This document shows, in pieces, positions 1-7,971 of a stretch of 46,134 nucleotides of DNA. Made by a program: the position numbers and the translations under genes. Under the pieces are notes generated by a model that ran no database searches, was not told the origin of the DNA, and saw only the letters and a program-made list of their open reading frames with translations. Within the stretch, counting starts at the first letter, position 1, and each line of letters starts with the position of its first letter. The stretch covers positions 472 through 46,605 of the forward strand of contig DJOT01000011.1 in the NCBI GenBank assembly GCA_002439095.1. Reading direction: 5' to 3'. This DNA comes from Bacteroidales bacterium UBA6431 (lineage in GTDB: Bacteria; Bacteroidota; Bacteroidia; Bacteroidales; UBA932).

Positions 1-29
1 CCAGCACGAAACAGGATGAACCAAGCGCC

Positions 30-117
30 AACACGAACCTGGCACGGACCAAACACGAACCCAATGCAAACCCAATGCAAACCCAGCGCAAACCCAGCAC
101 GAACCCAGCGCAAACCC
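30..117. repeat. 11-bp minisatellite (about eight units)
   Basis: Eight units of 11 bp lie in strict register, with consensus ARYRCRAACCC. The units at 63-73 and 74-84 are identical, and so are those at 85-95 and 107-117. Degenerate copies extend back towards position 1. The array ends just before the SulP promoter. An exact unit-length match (GCAAACCCAGC, as at 88-98) recurs at 1969-1979. The repeats are contiguous, without spacers, so this is not a CRISPR. No function is evident. Confidence 0.85.
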
Positions 118-129
118 AGTGCGCGGAAT

Positions 130-160
130 TTTGATTTCCGATGGCAAGACACTATCTTTG
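130..160 (+). promoter_or_regulatory. Bacteroidetes-type promoter of the SulP gene
   Basis: TTTG at 130-133 is followed after 19 bases by TATCTTTG at 153-160. This matches the Bacteroidetes primary-sigma consensus (TTTG, 19-21 bases, TAnnTTTG). The predicted leader is about 55 bases long. Confidence 0.7.
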
Positions 161-221
161 CGGCCCGTTTCGCAAGACGTAAAAAACGCCGAAAAGGCTC
201 AAAAAGTAGTGTATTTATAAT

Positions 222-1922
222 ATGGTGTTCAGCCCTAAGTTTTTCCACCTCTTCAAGAAGGGGCGGTACAGTCGTGAGCGCTTCGTCTCCGACCTCATCG
301 CAGGTGTCGTAGTAGGAATCATCGCCCTGCCGCTCGCAATCGCATTCGGCATCGCCAGCGGAGTGTCCCCGCAGCAGGGACTCATCACCGCGATTGTCGC
401 CGGTTTCCTGATCTCTGTCTTCGGAGGGTCCCGCTTCCTCATCGGCGGTCCTACCGGTGCATTCATCGTCATCGTCTCGGGCATCGTCGCCCAGTACGGC
501 ATCCAGGGACTCACCATTGCCACGATAATGGCCGGTGTCATCCTCGTGGCAATGGGCCTGTGCAAGATGGGGGCTGTGTTCAAGTTCATCCCCTACCCCA
601 TCGTGGTCGGATTCACAAGCGGCATCGCCCTCACCATCTTCTCCACACAGATGAAGGATTTCTTCGGCCTCGGAGACGTCTCCGTACCGTCCGGATTCAT
701 CCCGGAGTGGATCTGCTATTTCCAGAACATCTCCCATATTTCCCCCACCGAGACAGCTTTGAGCGTGGGATGTCTGCTGGTCATCATCTTCTGGAACAAG
801 TGGGGGTTCCACAAGATTCCGGGCTCGCTCATCGCACTCATCATCGGCACGGCGGCCTCTGTCCTGCTGAGCCGTTTCACCGGGATTGAATTCGCCACGA
901 TAGGGTCCAAGTTTCCCGAACTGGCTGAAGGGCTTCCAATGCCCAAACCCGTGGCCCCGGCAATGGATTTCCAGACCATCAAGAGCCTCGTTTCCCCAGC
1001 ATTCACCATAGCCGTGCTCTGCGCCATAGAGTCCCTCCTGGCAGCAATGGTCGCGGACGGCGTGACCGGCAAGCAGCATGACTCCAACACCGAACTGATC
1101 GGCCAGGGCATCGCCAACATCGTCACCCCTCTGTTCGGAGGCATCCCGGCCACCGGCGCGCTCGCCAGGACCATGGCCAGCATCAACAACGGTGCGCGCA
1201 CCTCAGTGGCAGGCATCATCCATGCTGCCGTCCTGCTGCTCATCTACCTTTTCCTGATGCCGTATGCCGTGTACATCCCGCTCTCCTGCCTTGCAGCCAT
1301 ATTGGTGGTGGTGGCGTTCAACATGAGCGAGTGGCGCAGTTTCCGCTACCTTCTCAAGGGTGACGCCCCGGACGTGGCGGTGCTGCTCATCACGTTCTTC
1401 CTCACCGTGATCGTGGATCTCACCGTGGGCATCGAAGTCGGAGTGGTGCTGGCCATAGCCATGTTCGTGCGCCGCATGATGCAGACCTCCAGCATAGAGG
1501 TGCTCGACCAGGACAGGCTCGCCGCCACAGATGACGACGACATGGCAGCCAAGGACGACGTGGAGATGCTCGACATCCACAAGGGCGTGGAAGTCTATGA
1601 GATCAACGGTCCGTACTTCTTCGGTCTGGCAAGCCGTTCCGAGGAGTTCGAGCGGCGCAACAAGGACACCCGCGTGCGCATCATCCGCATGCGTAAAGTG
1701 CCGTTCATCGACTCCACAGGGGTCAAGAACCTCAAAAACATCATCGACATGGCCCACAAGCGCGGAGTGGAAGTCATCCTGTCCGGTGTCAACGAGCGGG
1801 TGCTCGGCACGCTGCGCAAATTCGGGGTGGACGAGCTCATCGGCGAAGGCAACATCTTCCCCAACATCTTCCCGGCCCTCGCCCACGCCAACGAAGTGGC
1901 CGACAGCTTCGTGGAAGCTTAG
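222..1922 (+). CDS. SulP-family anion transporter with STAS domain
   Basis: This is an inner-membrane SulP (SLC26-type) transporter, likely for sulfate or bicarbonate; the substrate cannot be told from sequence. Residues 1 to about 410 are very hydrophobic and fit the usual 12-14 membrane spans. The N-terminus has the SulP signature region around IALPLAIAFGIASG. A cytoplasmic STAS domain fills about residues 440-560, with the STAS loop FIDSTGVKNL near residue 494. The 566-residue length is normal for the family. The gene stands alone, with a strong promoter upstream and an inverted repeat downstream. The start at 222 begins directly with the soluble N-terminus and leaves an AT-rich leader. 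Confidence 0.93.
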   Translation: MVFSPKFFHLFKKGRYSRERFVSDLIAGVVVGIIALPLAIAFGIASGVSPQQGLITAIVAGFLISVFGGSRFLIGGPTGAFIVIVSGIVAQYGIQGLTIATIMAGVILVAMGLCKMGAVFKFIPYPIVVGFTSGIALTIFSTQMKDFFGLGDVSVPSGFIPEWICYFQNISHISPTETALSVGCLLVIIFWNKWGFHKIPGSLIALIIGTAASVLLSRFTGIEFATIGSKFPELAEGLPMPKPVAPAMDFQTIKSLVSPAFTIAVLCAIESLLAAMVADGVTGKQHDSNTELIGQGIANIVTPLFGGIPATGALARTMASINNGARTSVAGIIHAAVLLLIYLFLMPYAVYIPLSCLAAILVVVAFNMSEWRSFRYLLKGDAPDVAVLLITFFLTVIVDLTVGIEVGVVLAIAMFVRRMMQTSSIEVLDQDRLAATDDDDMAAKDDVEMLDIHKGVEVYEINGPYFFGLASRSEEFERRNKDTRVRIIRMRKVPFIDSTGVKNLKNIIDMAHKRGVEVILSGVNERVLGTLRKFGVDELIGEGNIFPNIFPALAHANEVADSFVEA

Positions 1923-1958
1923 CGTGCTGTGCCATCAGCTCAGCCAGCGCACAGAGCC

Positions 1959-1995
1959 ATTCCGTACGGCAAACCCAGCCTCTCCCGTACGGAAT
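1959..1995. repeat. Inverted repeat after the SulP gene, minisatellite unit in its loop
   Basis: ATTCCGTACGG (1959-1969) and its exact reverse complement (1985-1995) form an 11-bp stem with a 15-base loop. No T-tract follows, so it is at best an atypical terminator. The 3' side of the left arm and the loop contain GCAAACCCAGC (1969-1979), the same 11-mer found in the array at the left edge of the window. Confidence 0.6.
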
Positions 1996-2106
1996 TCCAT
2001 GGCCCGTCCAGAGAATCGCCCCCCTGACAGCCCTGAAGGTGTTTCAATTAGTTTTATTCAAGTATCAGATCATCCGGCAGCCAACAAGCCGACACCGGAC
2101 ATATAC

Positions 2107-2114
2107 TATATTTG
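2107..2114 (+). promoter_or_regulatory. -7 element of the two-domain esterase gene
   Basis: TATATTTG fits TAnnTTTG. It ends only seven bases before the start codon at 2122, so the transcript would have almost no leader. No convincing -33 TTTG is visible. Confidence 0.5.
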
Positions 2115-2121
2115 CCGCATC

Positions 2122-4107
2122 ATGAAAAGAACAAGTGCCACATTATTTCTGTTCCTCGCTGCGCTCAGCCTCCACGCGCAGCCTCAAGGGGCACCGGCAG
2201 GAGGATTCGGAGGATTCCAGATGCCGGAAGTAAAAATGGAGTATTCGCAAAAATTCACCGACGTGAATTACGCCGGAGACGGAGAACTCTATCACCGGCT
2301 CGACATCTACCTCCCCAAGGAGAAAAAGGCAAGTTACCCGGTAGTCATCCACATCTACGGCAGCGCATGGTACAGCAACAACTCCAAGGGCATGGCCGAC
2401 CTCGGCACCATCTGCCAAGCCCTGCTCGATGCAGGCTATGCCGTAGTGACCCCCAACCATCGCTCAAGCGCCGATGCCAAGTTCCCCGCCCAGATTGAGG
2501 ACATCAAGGCTGTGATACGATTCGTCCGTGGCAATGCCGCCAGATACAACTTCGACACCTCGTTCATCGCCACTTCCGGCTTCTCGTCCGGCGGACACCT
2601 CGCCTCACTTGCCGCCACTTCCGGAGGAGTCGCCGACCTCGAAGGCAGTATAGGAGACTACCTGCAGCTGAGCAGCAGCGTGGATGCCGCATGCGACTGG
2701 TCAGGACCTGTTGACCTCACCAATATGGACTGCGCCGGAGCGAGAGGTCAAGGTGCCACCGCACCGGAAGAAGCCGTCACAGGTGTCAAGTACACTCCAG
2801 ACAACATGGACGCATTCAAAAGGCTCAGCGCCCCGACATACATCGACAGCAACGACCCTCCAATCATCATCTTCCACGGAATCAAAGACAACGTGGTTCC
2901 GAGCTGCCAAAGTACAGGATTCTATGAAGCCCTCGACAAAGCCGGAGTCAAGACCGATCTCATTTTAGTAGAAGAAGGAGGACACGGGTTCAACATGTAC
3001 AGCGAGCAGAACCTCCGCACCATGGTGGAGTTTCTCAATACAGCCCGTGAAGCCAAAGCCGCCAAGAGACCGGCAGCCCCGCGCCGCAGCATCAACCCGG
3101 ACGGCAGCGTATCTTTCGAGATCCGCGCCGACGGAGCCTCACGCGTAGTAGCGGACATCTGCAATGTGAAATACCCGATGAAGCAGGGTGCCGACGGCAT
3201 CTGGAGAGCGACCTCAGCCCCGCTCGCACCGGGCTTCCACTACTACTTCCTCGAAGCCGACGGGGCAAGATTCTCCGATCCTCTGAGCGAAACTTTCTAC
3301 GGCTGCGGGACGATGGCGAGCGCCGTTGACATCCCTGAAGAAAACACCGACTACATGAAAGTGCAGGACGTCCCGCACGGCCAGGTGCGCCTCGTCAACT
3401 ACTTCTCCTCCGTCACGGGAAGCTGGAGACCGCTCCAGATCTACACACCTGCCGGCTACGAGAAAGGCAAGGGCAAATATCCTGTGCTCTACATCCAGCA
3501 CGGAGGCGGTGAAGACCATCGTGGCTGGATGCAGCAGGGTCTGACCGCAAACATCATGGACAACCTCATCGCCGCGGGGAAGGCGATACCGATGATAGTC
3601 GTATCCGCCAACAGCAACCTCCCCGGTGCACGCGGCGGCTACAGTTGGGAAGGCATGCAGAACTTCCGGGATGAGCTGGTAAACAGCATAATCCCTTTCG
3701 TGGAGAAGAACTTCCGCACTAAGTCAGGAGCTGCCAGCCGTGCCATGTGCGGTCTATCCATGGGCGGCGGCCAGTCATTCTACATAGGACTCCGCACCCC
3801 AGAGGTATTCAGCAATGTCGGTCTCTTCTCTTCCGGAATCTTCGGCGGCATCGCAGGCGGTGGCGATATGGACTTCGAGAAAGAAATACCCGGTATGCTC
3901 AGCGCCACGGGGAAATTCAACGCCTCGCACAAGATATTCTACATCAGCTGCGGCGAGCAGGATCCGCGCATCGGCCCGACAACCAGAGCGGTCGAGAGCA
4001 TGCGCAAAGCCGGAGTCGAGGTCATATTTGAATCCTTCCCGGGAGACCACGAGTGGCAACCATGGCGCAAGTCTCTGCACAGTTTCGCGCAGAAGATCTT
4101 CAGATAG
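2122..4107 (+). CDS. Secreted bimodular esterase (two alpha/beta-hydrolase domains)
   Basis: This 661-residue protein carries two separate serine-esterase folds. It starts with a signal peptide (residues 1-20). Next is a BD-FAE/carboxylesterase-like hydrolase with nucleophile Ser155 in GFSSGG, an Asp in FHGIKDN and His in GGHGF. An E-set/CBM48-like linker follows (about 315-395). Last comes a CE1 esterase-D-like domain with nucleophile Ser546 in GLSMGGG and His in PGDHEW. Such domains remove acetyl or feruloyl groups from plant xylan; that substrate is inferred from the families. The reading frame is open far upstream, but the signal peptide and the -7 box place the start at 2122. Confidence 0.88.
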   Translation: MKRTSATLFLFLAALSLHAQPQGAPAGGFGGFQMPEVKMEYSQKFTDVNYAGDGELYHRLDIYLPKEKKASYPVVIHIYGSAWYSNNSKGMADLGTICQALLDAGYAVVTPNHRSSADAKFPAQIEDIKAVIRFVRGNAARYNFDTSFIATSGFSSGGHLASLAATSGGVADLEGSIGDYLQLSSSVDAACDWSGPVDLTNMDCAGARGQGATAPEEAVTGVKYTPDNMDAFKRLSAPTYIDSNDPPIIIFHGIKDNVVPSCQSTGFYEALDKAGVKTDLILVEEGGHGFNMYSEQNLRTMVEFLNTAREAKAAKRPAAPRRSINPDGSVSFEIRADGASRVVADICNVKYPMKQGADGIWRATSAPLAPGFHYYFLEADGARFSDPLSETFYGCGTMASAVDIPEENTDYMKVQDVPHGQVRLVNYFSSVTGSWRPLQIYTPAGYEKGKGKYPVLYIQHGGGEDHRGWMQQGLTANIMDNLIAAGKAIPMIVVSANSNLPGARGGYSWEGMQNFRDELVNSIIPFVEKNFRTKSGAASRAMCGLSMGGGQSFYIGLRTPEVFSNVGLFSSGIFGGIAGGGDMDFEKEIPGMLSATGKFNASHKIFYISCGEQDPRIGPTTRAVESMRKAGVEVIFESFPGDHEWQPWRKSLHSFAQKIFR

Positions 4108-4157
4108 CCGCAAGATCTATCAGATAGCCCGTGGCATCTGTATAGCCGTACCCCACG

Positions 4158-4279
4158 CAGGTAGGAGCCGATTCCGCCAAAAAGGCTCACACCTGACATG
4201 GGCAAGGGTCACAGAACGCATCCATAGCATGGTGACCGATTCAGGTGGGAGCGAAAATACCCAAAAGCGCTCCCACCTG
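4158..4279. repeat. Two related hairpins in tandem
   Basis: The first hairpin pairs CAGGTAGGAGCC (4158-4169) with GGCTCACACCTG (4184-4195), with two mismatches. The second pairs CAGGTGGGAGCG (4242-4253) with CGCTCCCACCTG (4268-4279), a perfect 12-bp stem. The arms are clearly related and the loops both hold an A-rich run. They may serve as terminators for the esterase gene or be a dispersed palindromic repeat family. Neither has a good T-tract. Confidence 0.65.
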
Positions 4280-4323
4280 TAATCATCACCTCGACGCACC
4301 CAGACCCAATGCGCATCAAGATG

Positions 4324-4458
4324 TCCGGTACACGACAGTTACTTTTCGCATCCGGTACAATACTCGGTTCTTTTCGTCCGAATTTATGTATATTTGTCAT
4401 TGATATTCGTCAGAATTTATGTTATATCTGATGACATATTCGTCATAATTATCGTAGT
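4324..4458 (+). promoter_or_regulatory. Repeat-rich control region of the broken ATPase at 4459
   Basis: TTCGTCCGAATTTATG (4373-4388), TTCGTCAGAATTTATG (4406-4421) and TTCGTCATAATTAT (4439-4452) are direct repeats spaced exactly 33 bp; the last abuts the start codon at 4459. TATATTTG (4387-4394) is a -7 candidate within the first unit. Further upstream, TCCGGTACA occurs at 4324 and 4351. The even three-helical-turn spacing suggests binding sites for an oligomeric regulator or repeated promoters; that is inference. The same design precedes the ATPase remnant at 44841. Confidence 0.6.
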
Positions 4459-5095
4459 ATGCAAAGAGAAATATATGCAAAACTGCTTGAGTGGCAGTCC
4501 CGTAAAGATCACAAGCCGCTTGTCCTTGACGGCGCACGTCAAGTAGGCACTTGAGTAGTTACAAGATTTCGAAATGGCCATCACTTGGCTCAAAGATGCC
4601 GGCTTGATTTACAAGGTTCATCGTGTCAGCAAGATTGAGTATCCACTGAAGTTCTACGAAGATTTCGACGTCTTCAAAATATTTCCGCTTGATGTAGGCC
4701 TTCTGGGGGCAATGACTGATGTACCAGCCTCTCAAATGCTGATAGGCGACAACATCTTCAAGAAGTTCAAAGGCGCTTTTACGGAGTGTTACGTCAACGA
4801 GCAGCTTGCACACATCCAAATTCCAACATTCTACCATTCGTCCAATGACTCAGAATGCGAGATTGACTTTGCTGTCCAAACAGAAAAGCGAGTTATCCCC
4901 ATTGAGGCCAAGGCAGAGGAGAACGTCAAATCCAAGTCTCTCAAAACCTATATAGACGGGCATCCGAATCTGAAAGGCCTCCGCGTATCCATGCTGAACT
5001 ACATTGACCATGGTTGGATGGAAAATCTTCCGCTCCATGCCATTGAAGGCTATCTGCGGGCGGAAGAAGCCAGCACCTCAGACAGTCAAGAATAG
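4459..5095 (+). pseudogene. Internally deleted AAA/DUF4143 ATPase
   Basis: The reading frame from 4459 encodes 31 residues ending LVLDGARQVGT and then a stop at 4552-4554. This is the usual N-terminus of DUF4143-type ATPases, cut inside the Walker A motif (normally GARQVGKT). In another frame, 4559-5095 encodes the C-terminal DUF4143 part: ITWLKDAGLIYKVHRVSK, then FKIFPLDVGLLGAM, then a PDDEXK-like IDFAVQ...VIPIEAKAEENVKSKSL. The middle of the ATPase domain, roughly 200 residues in the family, is missing. The gene is therefore a deletion plus frameshift product and probably non-functional. DUF4143 ATPases have no well-established role. Confidence 0.85.
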
Positions 5096-5149
5096 CACAC
5101 TCCGCTGTTTTCCGCGCCCCAAAAAGCTGCGAAGTCCGGGAATAAATCA

Positions 5150-5157
5150 TATATTTG
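5150..5157 (+). promoter_or_regulatory. -7 element of the lasso-accessory-like cassette
   Basis: TATATTTG ends eight bases before the start at 5166, so the cassette mRNA would be nearly leaderless, as at the esterase gene. No clear -33 element is seen. Confidence 0.45.
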
Positions 5158-5165
5158 CATCATAT

Positions 5166-6329
5166 ATGGACACAGCGACCTCACTATTCTTCGCCTTGCT
5201 CCGGAGCGGCCTTTGGGGAACGGAACCGGAATTGCCAATGCCCTCTGCCACCGGCACCCCGGCAGCCAAAGACAAAGCAGGCAGCCAGGGACATAGCCCC
5301 GACATCGACACTTGGAAGCACGTCTTCCGTCTGGCGACCGAACAGACCGTCACGGGCCTTATCACCGATGGAGCCGCAGCCTGCCCGGCAGGATATGTCC
5401 CAGGAGCAGTGTCCCTAAGACTGATGTCCAGCCTTGTCGCTATAGAAAAGCGCAACGCCGCAGTCAACGCTCTAATAGCCAGGATTATACCCCTTTTCGA
5501 CAAAGCCAACGTACCGACCGTATTGGTCAAAGGTCAGGCCGTGGCGCAATGCTACCGCAAACCCGAGGGCAGGATGCCCGGGGACATCGACCTCATAGTG
5601 AGGCCTGAGGACTATGAAGCCGCAAAGGCCGTCCTCTCCGCCACGGCTGACTCGACAGATGCCGAAAGCGCTGACAAACTTCACTTCGGAGCCATGATCG
5701 GTGACATCGAAGTCGAACTTCACGGCACCGTCCACACTAGCCTCGGGGGCAGGATCAACGACATCCTCGACTCGGCCCAAGCCGAACTCTTCAAACCAGA
5801 CGGCTGCCGGACCCTTGAAATAAACGGCACTACTGTCCGCATCACCTCCATCGATTTCGACGCCCTCTTCATCTTCGTCCACCTCCTCCAGCACTTCTAC
5901 TGCGGAGGTCTGGGACTCAGGCAATTATGCGATTGGGCAAGAGTTCTCCACACCCACCGCGCCCAAATCGACCTCAACCTTCTCGAATCAAGGCTCAAGC
6001 AGATGGGAATCATGAGCGAATGGCAGGCATTCGCAACTTTCCTTGTCCACTATCTCGGACTCCCGGAGCAGGAAGCCCCGTTCTACAACAGCCACGCAGA
6101 AGTCAAGGCCGCCAAGCTCTGGAAATTCATGGAAGAAGTCGGCAATTTCGGCAAGAAACGCCGCCGTCGCGACCGCAGCGGCGACCCGTATCTTATCCGG
6201 AAAGTGGAATCGTTCTTCCTCAATTCCAAGGACTTCCTCCGGCACGCCGGCATCTTCCCCCTTGACTCCGTGAAGTTCTTCTGGAAATATTTCACCACCG
6301 GCACGAGGGCAGCCCTGCGCGGCGAATAG
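5166..6329 (+). CDS. NTP_transf_5-family nucleotidyltransferase
   Basis: This is a 387-residue protein of the uncharacterised nucleotidyltransferase family PF14907. The minimal nucleotidyltransferase signature is visible as KGQAVAQCY near residue 120 and GDIDLIVRPEDY near 139-150 (the paired acidic residues that bind metal), with a later acidic position in IEVELHG. In lasso-peptide clusters of the paeninodin type, proteins of this family sit beside HPr-kinase-like enzymes. Here it is the first gene of the cassette, 33 bp ahead of an HPr-kinase-like gene. The start at 5166 sits just after a -7 box; the longer open frame upstream has no support. The substrate is unknown. Confidence 0.82.
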   Translation: MDTATSLFFALLRSGLWGTEPELPMPSATGTPAAKDKAGSQGHSPDIDTWKHVFRLATEQTVTGLITDGAAACPAGYVPGAVSLRLMSSLVAIEKRNAAVNALIARIIPLFDKANVPTVLVKGQAVAQCYRKPEGRMPGDIDLIVRPEDYEAAKAVLSATADSTDAESADKLHFGAMIGDIEVELHGTVHTSLGGRINDILDSAQAELFKPDGCRTLEINGTTVRITSIDFDALFIFVHLLQHFYCGGLGLRQLCDWARVLHTHRAQIDLNLLESRLKQMGIMSEWQAFATFLVHYLGLPEQEAPFYNSHAEVKAAKLWKFMEEVGNFGKKRRRRDRSGDPYLIRKVESFFLNSKDFLRHAGIFPLDSVKFFWKYFTTGTRAALRGE

Positions 6330-6362
6330 CAAGAGACCAAAAAAACGCAGAGACAAGAAAAA

Positions 6363-7244
6363 ATGACAAGACAATATACAATAGCGGATCATCTCATAGA
6401 AATCACGGCTCCTGACAGCTCGGTGCTCTGGGATACATGCCCCAACTACACCCCTTTTGAGTTGACCATAAACAGCAATGCCGCCCCCCTCTGCTCCCTC
6501 GAAATCGTGGAAGACCTGCAAGCCCCCGAAGCCACACCCGTATACGAAGTAAAGGAAAAAGGCTACCCCGGACTCGCCTTCAGCCGCTTCGACAAAGGCT
6601 GGCTCATCCAGATGGCCCCCGATGCGGACATCCCGACAATCGGCACGCTCATCGCAAGTGAAGACTTCCGCAGCGCCAGACTCAAACTCCTTTCCTCCAC
6701 CGGGAGAGCCCTGCGGTTCGCCGTTGACAACGCCCTTATGCTGATGTTCGCCATTGCTTCAGCCCCTCTCGACACATTGGAGATCCATTCATCCGTCACC
6801 GTATGCGATGGTTCCGGGTACGCCTTTCTCGGCAAGAGCGGCACAGGCAAGAGCACCCACAGCCGCCTCTGGAGGGAGAACATCCCGGGCAGCACCCTGC
6901 TCAACGATGACAACCCGGTCATCCGCATCAAAGACGGCCAGGCCCGGATCTACGGCAGCCCGTGGAGCGGCAAGACCCCATGCTACAAAGCGGAAAGCGC
7001 ACCGCTCTCAGCCATAGTCCGCATACGCCAATGCCCGGGGAACAGGATACACCGCCTCTCCACCATCGAAGCCTACGCTTCCCTGTTCTCCTCATGCTCT
7101 GCGTTCCGGGAGATCAAAGGCACGGCCGACGGCATACACGCCACCCTGCAGAAACTCGTCACCACAGTGCCCATGTACCTGCTGGACTGCCGACCGGACG
7201 CAGAGGCAGCACAGCTGTGCCATACGACAGTCTCCGGAAAATGA
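6363..7244 (+). CDS. HPr-kinase-like (lasso-kinase-type) protein
   Basis: This 293-residue protein has a P-loop GKSGTGKSTHSRLW at about residues 157-170, followed by LLNDDNPVIR, the acidic motif typical of HprK-type kinases, and GSPWSGKTPCY. It lacks the classic HPr kinase N-terminal module. Its closest functional analogy is the HprK-like kinases of lasso-peptide clusters (such as PadeK), which phosphorylate the C-terminal residue of the precursor. That role here is inference from family and neighbours. The stop overlaps the next start as ATGA, so translation is coupled. Confidence 0.82.
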   Translation: MTRQYTIADHLIEITAPDSSVLWDTCPNYTPFELTINSNAAPLCSLEIVEDLQAPEATPVYEVKEKGYPGLAFSRFDKGWLIQMAPDADIPTIGTLIASEDFRSARLKLLSSTGRALRFAVDNALMLMFAIASAPLDTLEIHSSVTVCDGSGYAFLGKSGTGKSTHSRLWRENIPGSTLLNDDNPVIRIKDGQARIYGSPWSGKTPCYKAESAPLSAIVRIRQCPGNRIHRLSTIEAYASLFSSCSAFREIKGTADGIHATLQKLVTTVPMYLLDCRPDAEAAQLCHTTVSGK

Positions 7245-7705
7245 CTCAGCTGCAACTTCCAAACGACATCCTGCTCGCCCGGGCTGAAGAGTTCCTCAAA
7301 GAAGGCCGTGAAGTCATCCTCAAGGCCAAAGGCAACAGCATGCTCCCCTTCATCCGGGACGGCAGGGACAGCGTGGCCCTGCACAGATGCGAAGATCCGC
7401 AGGTCGGAGACATCGTGCTCGTAAAACTCCCCGACAGGTACGTGATGCACCGCATCATAGCGCATGAGGGGGACAGCTATACAATGATGGGAGACGGCAA
7501 CCTGCGCGGCACCGAAACTTTCAGAAAAGAAGACGTGCTCGGAAAAGTAACACGTATAATAAGGGACGGAAGCCGCGAAGTCATCCCCGGCAACGCCAGG
7601 CTGTGGCACAGTCTTCTGCCCATAAGACGCTGGCTGCTCGCATTCTACAGAAGAATCTGGGCTCCCCTTACACAAAAGACAAGACAACATACAACAATAC
7701 AATGA
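7241..7705 (+). CDS. S24/S26-family peptidase, SipW-like Ser/His type
   Basis: This short protein (154 residues) matches the catalytic core of signal peptidases. It has GNSMLPF with candidate nucleophile Ser33, the spacer VGDIVLVK, then MHRII with His70 in place of the usual Lys, and MGDGN near 83-87. The Ser/His arrangement is that of SipW and archaeal/ER signal peptidases. It has no clear transmembrane anchor, only an amphipathic, Arg/Trp-rich C-terminus (about 123-142). In the cassette it is the only visible protease, so it is a candidate for leader removal; this is inference. It overlaps both neighbours by ATGA. Confidence 0.82.
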   Translation: MTQLQLPNDILLARAEEFLKEGREVILKAKGNSMLPFIRDGRDSVALHRCEDPQVGDIVLVKLPDRYVMHRIIAHEGDSYTMMGDGNLRGTETFRKEDVLGKVTRIIRDGSREVIPGNARLWHSLLPIRRWLLAFYRRIWAPLTQKTRQHTTIQ

Positions 7706-7971
7706 AAATCAAGGAAGGATTCGTGCTCCGCTCCATCGGAGACACTTACATGGTGGTCGGCGAGGGCCTGGCCCAGATCGACTTCAGCAAGATAGTTTCG
7801 CTCAACACCACAGCAGCCTACCTCTGGAAGGCTCTCCAGGGCAAGGAGTTCAGCGCAGACGACGTCCGCGACCTGCTGCTTGCTCAATATGACGTGGACG
7901 AGAAGACGGCCGCAGCCGATGCCGAAGCCCTCGTGGACAAATGGGACAAAGCAGGGCTGCTTGACAAGTGA
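7702..7971 (+). CDS. PqqD-like RiPP recognition element protein
   Basis: This is an 89-residue PqqD/RRE-type winged-helix protein. The sequence begins MKIKEGFVLRSIGDTYMVV, continues through SLNTTAAYLWKAL (the hallmark N.t.a.lW region) and ends in a helical VDKWDKAGLLDK. PqqD-like domains bind the leader of ribosomally made peptide precursors and present them to modifying enzymes. In lasso systems the stand-alone version is B1. No precursor gene is adjacent. It overlaps the upstream stop (ATGA) and its own stop overlaps the ABC exporter start (TGATG). Confidence 0.85.
   Translation: MKIKEGFVLRSIGDTYMVVGEGLAQIDFSKIVSLNTTAAYLWKALQGKEFSADDVRDLLLAQYDVDEKTAAADAEALVDKWDKAGLLDK

Noticed and set aside
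30..117. CRISPR-like repeat array
   Set aside because: Units are 11 bp and contiguous with no unique spacers, and no cas genes are in the window.
1531..2121. N-terminal extension of the esterase frame
   Set aside because: It overlaps the SulP gene, and a clean signal peptide with a -7 box marks the true start at 2122.
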